Assembly: GCA_009777245.1 (NCBI GenBank) | Contig: WRMF01000006.1 | Span: 1-64,000, forward strand | Source of the DNA: Betaproteobacteria bacterium | Lineage (GTDB): Bacteria; Pseudomonadota; Gammaproteobacteria; Burkholderiales; Rhodocyclaceae | Reading direction: 5' to 3' | Length of the DNA: 64,000 bases | Shown here: one piece after another, positions 15,783 to 23,667 of the stretch | Numbering within the stretch: the first letter of the stretch is position 1 | Layout of the letters: the number at the start of each line of letters is the position of its first letter | Program-made: the position numbers and the translations under genes | Notes under the pieces: generated by a model | The model's input: the letters and a program-made list of their open reading frames with translations, nothing else | The model's database searches: none | Told to the model about the DNA's origin: nothing

Positions 15783-17189
15783 ATGTCGCTTTCTTCCCGA
15801 CAAATCATCTTTGCCGGATTTTTAATCGTCACCGCCGTTTTGGGCGCGGTCATCCTGCAAAGCGACCAGCAGCTGGAACGTCTGACGGAACGGAGCCAGC
15901 ACGTCAGGCAGCAGGCGTTTTTGCTTTTCACCGCATTGCAAAGCCTGGACGAACGCAGCGTCGACCTGGAACGCAGCGTCAGGCAATACCACCTGACAAG
16001 GCAAACAGCCTATCGCGCCAGTTTTGATGTGACGCTGGAGCAAGCGCTTCTTCTGATAGAGCGATTGGAGCAGCAAAAAGAGCATATTCCGGGACTGGAA
16101 CCGTTGCTTGAACCTTGGCGCGCCACTCTCCACGGCCTTGCCGACAGTCTGGGCACGGAGACAGAATCTGCCTTCATTGGCGCATCCTTCTCCCATCTTG
16201 CCGAATTACGGGTCAGAATGCGGCAAGTCGGGCAACAGTGGGTAGACGAACAGGAGAATCAGATGACTTCCAGATTGAGGCTGGCTCTCCAGTTGCAAAT
16301 CATGCTTCCCTTTCTTGGCTCGGTTCTGGTCGCGTTTTTCATCAGCCGTTGGCTGACCCACACCACCCGCAAGGTGAAAAATTCCATAACCCGGCTTGAG
16401 CAGGGAAATTTCGACGAGCCTATCGCCATTACCGGCCCGTCGGACATCAAGCGTCTGGGCAATCGCCTGGATCGGCTACGGACAAGACTCATGGAATCGG
16501 GCGATTTCAAGGAAGAAATCCTGCGTCATGCCGAACAGGTATTGAAGGCGCGGCTTTCTTCCCTGCAAAACAACGTTGACCTCTTGAACGAAGGAAGTTC
16601 CGGCTCCGCCGACAACAAAGTGATTGGCGTTCTCTCAAGCAATCTCGACAGCCTGAAAAAACTGGCGGATTACCTTAGCATGGTCATCAAGCTATTTTTT
16701 GAGGAGCGCGGCGTACAGAAGCGGCGCGTCGGGCTTGGCGATCTGCTCGCCCGTATCGTGGAGAGCCAGAACGAGCACCCCCGATTTTCCGAGGTCAAGG
16801 TTCGCGTGGATTGTCCGCCGGAAAAAGAGGCATGGCTGGATACGGAAAAGGTTGTCTCTGTAGCAGGCCATATTTTCAAAAACGCGCTTGATTTCGCCCC
16901 TGCGGGCGGCGAAATCAGACTCTCGGTCTATCTGGAAGGGAAAACCATCGTGCTGGAATGCCTTGATCAAGGGCCTGGCATTCTGCCTGACGATGCGCCG
17001 CACATTTTTGAACCTTTCTACCGCGACCGTTTCAATCCCTACGACAACGCGCCTGGAGGCAGGATCAACCTTGGCATTGCAAAAGAATTGGCTAAAATCA
17101 TGGAAGGCGACATACAATTACTGGATGCGTCCTCCGGCGCGCGTTTTCGCGTCACTCTGCCTTATGAACCGTTTGCCTTGAACCGTTAG
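15783..17189 (+). CDS. GlrK/QseE-like sensor kinase with degenerate phospho-acceptor site
   Basis: Membrane sensor of 468 residues: a membrane helix at 10-28, a periplasmic helical region to about 165, a second membrane helix (IMLPFLGSVLVAFFISRWL), then HAMP. The expected HisKA region reads ILRHAEQVLKARLSSL. Aligned with the GlrK motif SHELKTPL, the phospho-acceptor His is Gln and the conserved Glu and Pro are lost. The ATPase domain is well kept: N box FKNALDFAP, G1 DQGPGI, F box FEPFYRD, G2-like GGRINLGIA. The next gene is QseG-like, as in glrK-qseG-glrR operons, but glrR is absent and ybgC-tolQRA follows. It may bind ATP without standard phosphotransfer, act as a partner subunit, or be decaying. 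Confidence 0.82.
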   Translation: MSLSSRQIIFAGFLIVTAVLGAVILQSDQQLERLTERSQHVRQQAFLLFTALQSLDERSVDLERSVRQYHLTRQTAYRASFDVTLEQALLLIERLEQQKEHIPGLEPLLEPWRATLHGLADSLGTETESAFIGASFSHLAELRVRMRQVGQQWVDEQENQMTSRLRLALQLQIMLPFLGSVLVAFFISRWLTHTTRKVKNSITRLEQGNFDEPIAITGPSDIKRLGNRLDRLRTRLMESGDFKEEILRHAEQVLKARLSSLQNNVDLLNEGSSGSADNKVIGVLSSNLDSLKKLADYLSMVIKLFFEERGVQKRRVGLGDLLARIVESQNEHPRFSEVKVRVDCPPEKEAWLDTEKVVSVAGHIFKNALDFAPAGGEIRLSVYLEGKTIVLECLDQGPGILPDDAPHIFEPFYRDRFNPYDNAPGGRINLGIAKELAKIMEGDIQLLDASSGARFRVTLPYEPFALNR

Positions 17190-17196
17190 CCGCCTC

Positions 17197-17766
17197 ATGA
17201 ACCTTTCTCTTTTACGCCTTGGCTTGTTTCTTCTGGCTTCGTTCCTTGCCGGATGTTCCCTTTTGCCTGCCGACAAGAGCGAGGACAGAGAGCGGGTATA
17301 CCCTGAGGCGGCAAGACCCGCCATAGTCGACCGGGTGGGCCATACGCCCGCTGCGCTTCTTTCCTACTATCACGCTCTTTCCTTCTTTTCGGCCAGCGAG
17401 CTGTCGCGGGAAAAGGAGCTTTTGTTTCAATCCGGCGACGCGCCGGATACCCGGCTGCGTATGGCGATGGTGATGGGACATCCGCTTCAGCCAAACCCGG
17501 AATTGAGACGCGCCGCCTTCATCCTTGCCGATCTCATGCAGGCTCGTGATTCGGTCAGCTACTATCTGCGCCCGATAACCCAGGTGCTGGCGGTTTCCTA
17601 TAATGAGCGGTTGCGTCTGGAGCAACAGATAAGGAGGCAAAACGCGCAACTGGAAAAACAGCACATGCGTATTTTGGAAGCGCAGCGTCAATCCCGTGAA
17701 TTAGAGGAAGCCCTGAAGGGTCTCGCCGACATCGAGCGTTCCCTGCCCAGGGCGCGCAATCGTTGA
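17197..17766 (+). CDS. QseG/YfhG-like outer-membrane lipoprotein
   Basis: Lipoprotein of 189 residues with signal peptide LGLFLLASFLAGCSL (lipobox LAGC). It is helical, with a YYHALSFFSASELSREKELL segment and a C-terminal coiled coil (about 135-185, rich in Q, E and R). Sequence pattern and position seven bases after the GlrK-like kinase match QseG, which interacts with the kinase periplasmic domain in enterobacteria. The response regulator gene that normally follows is missing. Confidence 0.75.
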   Translation: MNLSLLRLGLFLLASFLAGCSLLPADKSEDRERVYPEAARPAIVDRVGHTPAALLSYYHALSFFSASELSREKELLFQSGDAPDTRLRMAMVMGHPLQPNPELRRAAFILADLMQARDSVSYYLRPITQVLAVSYNERLRLEQQIRRQNAQLEKQHMRILEAQRQSRELEEALKGLADIERSLPRARNR

Positions 17767-17769
17767 GTC

Positions 17770-18183
17770 ATGCCTGATTTCACCATGCCCGTCCGCGTCT
17801 ATTACGAGGATACCGATGCTGCCGGCGTGGTGTATTACGCGAGTTACCTGAAGTTTTTCGAGCGTTGCCGAACCGAGTGGATGCGCGCCATCGGGCAGGG
17901 GCAGCGGGAGTTTCTGGAGTCAAGCGGTCTTGTTTTTGTGGTGAGGCGAGTTGAATATGATTATCTTGCTCCTGCCAGGCTGGATGATCTTTTGTCCATT
18001 CAACTTTTCGTGGAAAAAGTGGGACGCGCCCAGGTGGTTTTGCGTCAACGCGCCTGTCTGGGGGACAGGATTCTGGTGGATGGCACGACGCAGGTTGCGT
18101 CCATAAACCTTGCAAAAATGAAAAGCGCCCCCATTCCCGACTGGTTACGCGCCGAACTCACGGCGCAAGCGGAGAACCAATGA
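17770..18183 (+). CDS. ybgC: Acyl-CoA thioesterase YbgC (tol-pal associated)
   Basis: Hot-dog fold thioesterase, 137 residues. The signature VYYEDTDAAGVVYYASYLKFFERCRTEW contains the catalytic Asp of the YbgC family. It sits three bases after the lipoprotein gene and overlaps tolQ by four bases (ATGA), the canonical ybgC-tolQ arrangement. Its cellular role is thought to be in phospholipid metabolism at the envelope; the exact substrate is unsettled even in E. coli. Confidence 0.95.
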   Translation: MPDFTMPVRVYYEDTDAAGVVYYASYLKFFERCRTEWMRAIGQGQREFLESSGLVFVVRRVEYDYLAPARLDDLLSIQLFVEKVGRAQVVLRQRACLGDRILVDGTTQVASINLAKMKSAPIPDWLRAELTAQAENQ

Positions 18184-18857
18184 ACGTAACTCAAGACCTT
18201 TCCATCCTTCAGTTGATTCTTGATGCCAGCGCCGTCGTTCAGCTCGTCATGGCTGTTCTGGTCTGGATTTCCTTCACATCCTGTTTCTACATCTCTGTCA
18301 AGTGGTTTACGGTGCGCGACGCCAGGAGGAAGACCGAGCAATTCGAGCGTGATTTCTGGTCGGGCGGCAATCTTTCCAGTCTCTATGATCAGGCTATCAG
18401 CCGCAGCCATCGCTCCGGCAGCATGGAGCGCATATTTGAGGCGGGTTTCAGCGAATTTACCAAGCTGAAGGGACAAAAGGGGCTTGAAGCCAGCGATATA
18501 ATTGGCGGCATTCGCCGCGCCATGCGGGCTACTTTCCAGCGCGAGGTGGACGCTCTTGAATCCCATCTTGCCTTTCTTGCTTCGGCGGGTTCGGTGTCTC
18601 CCTATATCGGGCTTTTCGGCACGGTCTGGGGCATCATGCATGCCTTTCTGGCTCTTGGCAATGTGGGGCAGGCCACCCTGGCTTCCGTCGCGCCCGGAAT
18701 CGCCGAAGCCCTTGTCGCCACGGCTGCGGGTTTGTTCGCCGCCATTCCCGCCGTGCTTGCCTACAATCGTTTTTCGCACGATATTGACCGGCTTGCCATT
18801 CGTTACGAATCCTTCATGGAAGAGTTTTCCAACATTATCCAGCGTCAGATGAGGTAA
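18180..18857 (+). CDS. tolQ: Tol-Pal system proton channel subunit TolQ
   Basis: Inner-membrane protein of the TolQ/ExbB/MotA family, 225 residues. There is a first membrane helix around residues 17-40, a long cytoplasmic part, and two C-terminal helices (LAFLASAGSVSPYIGLFGTVWG; PGIAEALVATAAGLFAAIPAVLAYN) containing the conserved VWGIMHAFLALG turn. With TolR it uses the proton gradient to energise TolA during cell constriction. The downstream gap to tolR (174 bases) is unusually long and holds a repeat. Confidence 0.96.
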   Translation: MNVTQDLSILQLILDASAVVQLVMAVLVWISFTSCFYISVKWFTVRDARRKTEQFERDFWSGGNLSSLYDQAISRSHRSGSMERIFEAGFSEFTKLKGQKGLEASDIIGGIRRAMRATFQREVDALESHLAFLASAGSVSPYIGLFGTVWGIMHAFLALGNVGQATLASVAPGIAEALVATAAGLFAAIPAVLAYNRFSHDIDRLAIRYESFMEEFSNIIQRQMR

Positions 18858-18935
18858 TGCTTATGGCGGCTCGCGTAAATAAAACGACTGCCAGGCATAG
18901 CCGTTCCTTCGCAGCCAATCACTCGTCATTCCCGC

Positions 18936-19025
18936 AGCATTGCCCTCGCCTTTGCCCCCTTTACAAAGGGGGTGCAGCGCAGCGGCGGGGGTTTGTAGAC
19001 AGCGTGTAATTTTAATTACGGGAAT
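18936..19025. repeat. Palindromic repeat between tolQ and tolR
   Basis: CCCCCTTTACAAAGGGGG followed by GTGCAGCGCAGCGGCGGGGG, GTTTGTAGACAGCG, and TAATTACGGGAATCCACAT up to the tolR start. A second copy with the same tail lies before xerC (21.1-21.23 kb), and related blocks occur near 2.6, 20.2, 22.3 and 26.05 kb. It interrupts a normally tight operon. Confidence 0.7.
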
Positions 19026-19031
19026 CCACAT

Positions 19032-19430
19032 ATGCTTCGTCCGCCCCGTCGCCTGAAAAACGAGATCAATGTCGTTCCGTACATTGACGTGATGCTTGTG
19101 TTGCTTGTCATTTTCATGGTTTCCGCGCCCATGATGTATACCGGAAGCGTCAACCTGCCCAGCGTGGAGCAGGCGGATGGCGTCCCGCAGGACCCGGTGC
19201 GGATTGAAGTGGGCGAAGCGGGCGCGTTGAAATTTTCCGGCGCGGGCGAGCCTCTTCGCCCGGTTGATTGGACGGAGCTTGGGACGCTCCTCAAGGATAA
19301 TCCCGACCGGGCCGTGCTTGTCGCCGCGGACAAGGATGCCAGCTATCAGACCGTTCTGAACGCGCTGGACAAGATCAAGAAATCCGGCTTTTCCGGACGG
19401 GTCGGACTGGAAACCTCGCGTCAGCCATGA
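19032..19430 (+). CDS. tolR: Tol-Pal system protein TolR
   Basis: Single-pass inner-membrane protein of 132 residues, ExbD/TolR family. The N-terminal helix contains the conserved proton-path Asp (NVVPYIDVMLVLLVIFMV). The periplasmic domain has the usual VLVAADKDASYQTVLNALDKIK strand-helix pattern. The start is preceded only by a weak GGGA, inside repeat-derived sequence, so its translation signal may come from the inserted element. It overlaps tolA by four bases. Confidence 0.95.
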   Translation: MLRPPRRLKNEINVVPYIDVMLVLLVIFMVSAPMMYTGSVNLPSVEQADGVPQDPVRIEVGEAGALKFSGAGEPLRPVDWTELGTLLKDNPDRAVLVAADKDASYQTVLNALDKIKKSGFSGRVGLETSRQP

Positions 19431-20140
19431 ACGACAACCCCGAACCCGGTCGCAAAGCCGCGCTGGCCATTTCCCTGGTCGTTCATTCGTTGCTTGTGCT
19501 GGCGCTGTTTTTCGGGCTGCAATGGAGCACTGAACACGCCCCGATTGAAGTCGAGCTTTGGGCGCCTGTTCCTGTTTCCGCCGCCAAGCCGCCTGCCGCG
19601 CCGCCGCCAGCTCCTGTTCCTGCGCCCGCTCCTGTCCCTGAGCCGGAGCCGGTCAAGCCGATTCCCAAGCCGGATATCGTTGTGAAACGCGAAGAGCCGA
19701 AGCCGGAACCCCCCAAACCAGAGCCGCCCAAACCCGCGCCGCCCCCAAAGACGGATTTCAGCCGACTTGCGGAACAGGAATTACGTGACAGGCGTCAGAG
19801 CGATCTTTTGGCCCAAGCGGATCGTGAGCTTCAGGCGGCGGGGCGCAGAGCGGCGGAAAGCGTCTGGATGGGCAAAATCCAGGCGAAAGTCCGCTCAAAT
19901 GTCGTTCAGCTTCCCAACATTTCCGGCAATCCCGAGGCGGAGTTCCTTGTTCGACTTTTGCCTACGGGCGAGGTCGTCCGCGATCCTCGTCTTGTCCGAT
20001 CCAGCGGCAATTCCGCTTTGGACGATATTCTGTTGCGCGCCATATTGCGGTCTACGCCCTTTCCCCTGCCGGACAATTCCACTGTTATACCGAGCGAGCT
20101 ACGCGAACTGAAACTAGTCTTGCGCCCTTACGACGATTGA
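19427..20140 (+). CDS. tolA: TolA-like periplasm-spanning protein
   Basis: Protein of 237 residues: an N-terminal membrane helix (LAISLVVHSLLVLALFFGL) with the SLVVHS motif for TolQR contact, a Pro/Lys/Glu-rich spacer at about 50-112, a short charged helix, and a TonB/TolA C-terminal domain (VRLLPTGEVVRDPRLVRSSGN...). It is much shorter than enterobacterial TolA because the long Ala/Lys helix is largely replaced by the Pro-rich spacer, a form common in beta- and some gammaproteobacteria. tolB and pal, expected next, are not here; repeats and a DUF484 gene follow. Confidence 0.9.
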   Translation: MNDNPEPGRKAALAISLVVHSLLVLALFFGLQWSTEHAPIEVELWAPVPVSAAKPPAAPPPAPVPAPAPVPEPEPVKPIPKPDIVVKREEPKPEPPKPEPPKPAPPPKTDFSRLAEQELRDRRQSDLLAQADRELQAAGRRAAESVWMGKIQAKVRSNVVQLPNISGNPEAEFLVRLLPTGEVVRDPRLVRSSGNSALDDILLRAILRSTPFPLPDNSTVIPSELRELKLVLRPYDD

Positions 20141-20164
20141 TGCCTTTGTTATATATAATAATTT

Positions 20165-20310
20165 CTGTTAATACAGCGACGGTCAAGTAATGTGCGGGAA
20201 AGGCGAAATGCCTGCATCCCCTCTCCCCCTGCCCCTTTCCCAAAGGGTGTGGCGCGAAGCCGCCGGGGGTTTGCCGGATAGTTTTTATGCCGCAGTCGGG
20301 GAGTGCGCTA
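20165..20310. repeat. Dispersed repeat block, second copy of the 2.45-2.62 kb block
   Basis: GTTAATACAGCGACGGTC, AAGTAATGTGCGG, CATCCCCTCTCC, GTGGCGCGAAGCCGCCGGGGG, TTTGCCGGATAGTTTTTATG and GGGGAGTGCGCT. The same blocks occur near 2449-2610, with the end part rearranged or inverted. A possible -10 (TATAAT at 20319) for the next gene lies just beyond. Confidence 0.65.
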
Positions 20311-20355
20311 TACTCCGCTATAATCATCCGACAACTTTTGCCGACGGAGATTTCG

Positions 20356-21042
20356 ATGAGCTACAAAACAACCGAGGAGCTTTCCCCTGAAAGCGTGATT
20401 TGTTATCTGGAAGCTAATTCGCAATTTTTCGAGAATTACGCCGACCGGCTGGCGGAGATTTTTGTGCCTCATCCTTATGGCGGACGCGCCATTTCCTTGA
20501 CCGAGCGGCAGATCATCACCTATCGGGATCGGGTGCGGGAGCTGGAGCGAAAACTCTCGGATCTTTCCGGCTTTGGCGAGGACAATGACGCGATCAGCGA
20601 AAAGATGCAGCGGCTCGCCCTTCTCCTTTTGGGCGCGGAGAATGCGGAGGCGGTGACTCATTTGACGGTGGCGCAATTAAGGGAGAGTTTTGCCGTGCCG
20701 CATGTCGATCTCCTCTGGCGTATGGTATCAGGCAAACGTTGTCCGCCGGGTTTTGCCGCCGCGGGGGATTCCCTGGACGAGATTCTGGAAAAACTGGAGA
20801 CGCCTTTTTGCGGCGGCAAAGATGATTTGCCCATCCCTGCCCTTTTTGGACAGGAGGCTCGAAATATCCGCTCGCAGGCGTTGATCAGGTTGAAGGTTCC
20901 CGGCGAATTCGGCGGCATGGGCATTCTGGCGATGGGCAGCGAGGAGCCGGAACGCTTCCATGCGAAGATGGGCACGCTTTACCTGCAACGGATGGCTGAA
21001 CTCGTATCCGCCGCGCTCGCCCGTTGCTTGAAGGCGGGTTGA
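20356..21042 (+). CDS. DUF484 family protein
   Basis: Cytoplasmic protein of 228 residues. The start is the ATG with GGAG 7 bases upstream, giving MSYKTTEELSPESVICYLEAN; a longer frame begins in the repeat. The pattern VICYLEANSQFFENYADRLAEIFVPHP, then ISLTERQIITYRDRVRELERKL and a GAF-like second half ending GMGILAMGSEEPERFHAKMGTLYLQRMAEL, is diagnostic of DUF484. The family is found next to xerC in many proteobacteria, as here, and its function is unknown. Confidence 0.93.
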   Translation: MSYKTTEELSPESVICYLEANSQFFENYADRLAEIFVPHPYGGRAISLTERQIITYRDRVRELERKLSDLSGFGEDNDAISEKMQRLALLLLGAENAEAVTHLTVAQLRESFAVPHVDLLWRMVSGKRCPPGFAAAGDSLDEILEKLETPFCGGKDDLPIPALFGQEARNIRSQALIRLKVPGEFGGMGILAMGSEEPERFHAKMGTLYLQRMAELVSAALARCLKAG

Positions 21043-21107
21043 GGTTATAAAGAGACTGTATGGAAAATGATGTTTCAGAAAGCATTACCGCCCGCAAACG
21101 GCGGCTA

Positions 21108-21235
21108 TCCGCCAAGCTCCCGCCTTGCCCCCTTTACAAAGGGGGTGCCGCGAAGCGCCGGGGGTTTGCAAGGGGACGCCCCGAAGGTGTGGGGATTTGT
21201 AGATAGCGCATGTTTTTTAATTACGAGAATTTCCA
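21108..21235. repeat. Palindromic repeat before xerC
   Basis: CCCCCTTTACAAAGGGGG, then GTGCCGCGAAGCGCCGGGGG, GTTTGTAGATAGCGCATG and TTAATTACGAGAATTTCCAT. Its 3' tail nearly equals the tail before tolR, so in both cases the repeat provides the bases directly upstream of a gene start. Confidence 0.7.
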
Positions 21236-21247
21236 TAAAGGCCAATA

Positions 21248-22237
21248 ATGGCTAAGCCGACGCTCCCGTCAAAATCATCCGATGCAGCCGCCGTTGCATT
21301 GCCGTCTGCAAGACCGGAGAACGCGGTCAAGGTAAAGGGTTGGCTCTCCGTGCTTGCCGAGCAGCGTCGCCAATCCCCCCTTACCGTGGAAAACTATGCC
21401 CGTGATTTGCAGCGGCTGCTTGACGCCGCAGGCGATCTCGATTTATGCGTTGTCAATGTCGCGTTCATTCGGCGTCAGGTTGCGCTTATGCACGGCGGCG
21501 GGTTGTCGGGACGTTCGCTTGCCCGGCTTCTTTCCGCCTGGCGCGGCTTTTTCCGTTATTTGCAACAGATTGGGCTAAGACGGGATAACCCTTGCGCCGA
21601 CTTGCGCCCTCCGAAATCTCCGCGCCGATTGCCGGGGGCGCTGTCGGTGGAAGCATGCATGGCGCTTTTGAACGCAGGCGGAAAGGCGAGCGAAAAAGAA
21701 GACGAGCGTTTGATCAGGCGCGATCAGGCGATGTTCGAGCTTTTTTATTCATCGGGGTTGCGCCTTTCCGAACTTGCCGCGCTTGACATTACCGATCTTG
21801 CCGCGATGGTGGAAGCGGGCGAAGCAAGGGTGACGGGAAAGCGCGGGAAAACGCGGGTTGTTCCGGTCGGCAAAGAGGCAAGGCTCGCGCTTGTCGCCTG
21901 GAAAGAGGCTCGCGCCGCTCTTGCAGGGCCGGAGGAGCCTGCGCTTTTCGTCAATCAGCGCGGCGCGAGGCTGGGGGTTCGCTCAATCGAGCTTCGCCTT
22001 GCCCGCCGCGCATTGCTTGCCGATATGAGAGGAGCGGGCAGGGTGCATCCGCATATTTTGCGGCATTCGTTTGCTTCTCATGTTCTCCAATCCAGCGGCG
22101 ATCTTCGCGCGGTGCAGGAAATGCTGGGGCACAGCAGCATTGCCTCGACCCAGGTTTATACTCATCTGGATTTTCAGCATTTGAGCAAGGTTTATGACAA
22201 GGCGCACCCTCGCGCCCGTTATCGAGGAGAGGGCTGA
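21248..22237 (+). CDS. xerC: Tyrosine recombinase XerC
   Basis: Site-specific recombinase that, with XerD, resolves chromosome dimers at dif. The 329 residues comprise an N-terminal SAM-like DNA-binding domain (35-130) and a catalytic domain with SSGLRLSELAALD (first Arg), HPHILRHSFASH (H-x-x-R), MLGHSSIASTQVYTH (second His and the Tyr nucleophile). It has about 20 extra N-terminal residues (PTLPSKSSDAAAVALPSARP) compared with common XerC. These are partly encoded by the reverse complement of an 18-base sequence also found in the desulfurase and recB genes. AAAGG precedes the start. Confidence 0.94.
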   Translation: MAKPTLPSKSSDAAAVALPSARPENAVKVKGWLSVLAEQRRQSPLTVENYARDLQRLLDAAGDLDLCVVNVAFIRRQVALMHGGGLSGRSLARLLSAWRGFFRYLQQIGLRRDNPCADLRPPKSPRRLPGALSVEACMALLNAGGKASEKEDERLIRRDQAMFELFYSSGLRLSELAALDITDLAAMVEAGEARVTGKRGKTRVVPVGKEARLALVAWKEARAALAGPEEPALFVNQRGARLGVRSIELRLARRALLADMRGAGRVHPHILRHSFASHVLQSSGDLRAVQEMLGHSSIASTQVYTHLDFQHLSKVYDKAHPRARYRGEG

Positions 22238-22277
22238 CCACGCGAGGGCGGGGAGAATTTTCTCCTGAGGGTAAACT

Positions 22278-22446
22278 TACAGATTGGTTAAGCCCCCTTT
22301 TTAAAGAGGGTGGCGCGTTAGCGCCGGGGGTTTGCAGGGTAGCGCATGTCTGCAAGGTCGCCGTGGGTTTGTGGACTTGTTAGCAAACCCCCGCCCTTGC
22401 GGGCGCCCCCTTTGACTTGCGGCGCAGCCAAAAGGGGGCTTTAAAC
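22278..22446. repeat. Palindromic repeat cluster after xerC
   Basis: Two head-to-head units: GCCCCCTTTTTAAAGAGGG with GTGGCGCGTTAGCGCCGGGGG, then GCAAACCCCCGCCCTTGCGG with GCGCCCCCTTTGACTTGCGG and AAAAGGGGGCTTTAA. The arrangement is an imperfect inverted pair of the repeat found before tolR and xerC. It may stop transcription after xerC. Positions 22447-22570 show no gene. Confidence 0.65.
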
Positions 22447-22570
22447 CAGTTCACTTTTCCAAAGCGTACTGAATTCAGGCCGGTTCACATGAACAATTTA
22501 TGTAAAACGCGCACCCCTACCGTCTCGTTATTTACAGAAAACGCTATAAAATCGGAAGATTGGTCACGCA

Positions 22571-22592
22571 TGGCACAGTAAAAACTGTGCCA
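22571..22592. other. Isolated 9-bp hairpin, possible operator or terminator
   Basis: TGGCACAGT-AAAA-ACTGTGCCA, a perfect stem, followed 9 bases later by a T7 run. It is in the 659-base gap before the pilin gene. It could terminate a leftward or rightward transcript or bind a regulator; there is no further support. Confidence 0.4.
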
Positions 22593-22803
22593 AAAGTAAC
22601 ATTTTTTTACAGATCAGAGAGCGTTACCCTGCCCCCAAATATCCATTCTACCCACAAATACCCATTTGGAAACGCTGATTTATTCACCTTGTCAAAAAAC
22701 CACCCCTTACAAAACAATGAGTTCGGTTGGTCGGTGGCTTGGTTTTCTGAATAAACCAGCGCGTCCATTTACGCTTATGGCCTGAAAATATTTATTTGCC
22801 GTC

Positions 22804-22819
22804 TGGCATGGTTTTTGAT
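22804..22819 (+). promoter_or_regulatory. Candidate sigma54 promoter of the pilin gene
   Basis: TGGCATGGTTTTTGAT matches the -24/-12 consensus TGGCAC-N5-TTGCW except for the C at position 6 and the C of the GC pair (A here). The spacing is right and the distance to the ATG is about 80 bases. Type IV pilin genes are often RpoN/PilR-dependent, but the missing -12 C makes this tentative. Confidence 0.35.
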
Positions 22820-22896
22820 ATATCATTCCACCAGAGGGAACAGAAGAAGTCTCTGAATTTTGAACTCACCAATTTTTTAACCGAAAGGAAACTCTC

Positions 22897-23376
22897 ATGA
22901 AACAACAAGGCTTTACTCTCATCGAACTGATGATCGTCGTCGCCATCATTGGCGTTCTGGCCGCAATCGCCATTCCCCAGTATCAGGACTACGTCATCCG
23001 CTCCCAGGTCACCCGCGCCTTTGGCGAGGCAAACGGCGTTCGCACCGGCATTGAAGTCTGCCTGTTTGACGGTCGGGTCAATATTGCCACGACTGAAACC
23101 GACCCGACTTATTGCAAGATCGGTTATACCGCTTCCAGCATCATTCTTGGCGCGCCTCAAGATCCAAACGTTCTTGTTGTCGCTGGCTCCGGTTTCCCGT
23201 CAGTGACCGATCCGCTGGTGCCAAATGGCAACATTGTCATCACCTCCACCTTTGGCAACTCGGCGCACGTCACATTGCACACCAACAGTTTGATTCTGAC
23301 CCGCGATCCTACCGGCTCCTGGGTGTGCACCAACTCTGGCATATTGCAGAAGTACCTGCCCAAAGGCTGCAACTAG
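22897..23376 (+). CDS. Type IV major pilin (PilA-like)
   Basis: Prepilin of 159 residues with a short leader MKQQG, cut before Phe1. The conserved Glu5 and hydrophobic alpha1-N follow ([18 protein letters not shown]), then [12 protein letters not shown]. Two C-terminal cysteines (WVC and KGC, 15 residues apart) form the D-loop disulfide. A strong terminator follows and AAGGAAA precedes the ATG, so the gene is monocistronic. The long dedicated upstream region and size suggest a main pilin subunit for adhesion, twitching or DNA uptake. No pil assembly genes are nearby. Confidence 0.92.
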   Translation: MKQQGFTLIELMIVVAIIGVLAAIAIPQYQDYVIRSQVTRAFGEANGVRTGIEVCLFDGRVNIATTETDPTYCKIGYTASSIILGAPQDPNVLVVAGSGFPSVTDPLVPNGNIVITSTFGNSAHVTLHTNSLILTRDPTGSWVCTNSGILQKYLPKGCN

Positions 23377-23406
23377 GCGTAATTTCGCGCTTCGCATCCT
23401 TGCCCC

Positions 23407-23435
23407 AAAAACCCCGGTTTGAGCCGGGGTTTTTC
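23407..23435 (+). terminator. Rho-independent terminator of the pilin gene
   Basis: AACCCCGG-TTTGAG-CCGGGGTT stem followed by TTTTTCTTG and preceded by an A run, 30 bases after the pilin stop. Confidence 0.85.
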
Positions 23436-23447
23436 TTGCGCCAATCG

Positions 23448-23640
23448 GAGGTGGTTAACCACGCCGCTCCAAGGGTTAAGAATTTTTAACCCCTGCGGAT
23501 GGGTTGACCCCAACGCCGCGTCGCCGCCGTAGGGGCAGACCTATGTGTCTGCCCACAGGGCGAACACGCAGGTTCGCCCCTACAACCCCGCCTCGCCATG
23601 AATGGCCATGATTGCGCTTGACGCGCATTCAGGTACAATA
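23448..23640. repeat. Repeat cluster before dapA
   Basis: Contains GGTTAACCACGCCGCTCC with an imperfect AGGGGTTAAAAATT palindrome matching 13.57-13.62 kb. Then GTAGGGGCAGACC/GTGTCTGCCC and GGGCGAACACGCAGGTTCGCCC hairpins follow, and a fragment (CGCCATGAATGG, TTGCGCTTGACGCGCATTC) of the composite repeat family. There is no gene. Confidence 0.6.
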
Positions 23641-23667
23641 ACTACCCTTGTTTTTTGTACCGACGCC

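Noticed and set aside
21299-21318. Neisserial DNA uptake sequence (GCCGTCTGAA)
   Set aside because: The recurring sequence reads GCCGTCTGCAA, with an extra C, and I saw no frequent exact uptake words in the window.
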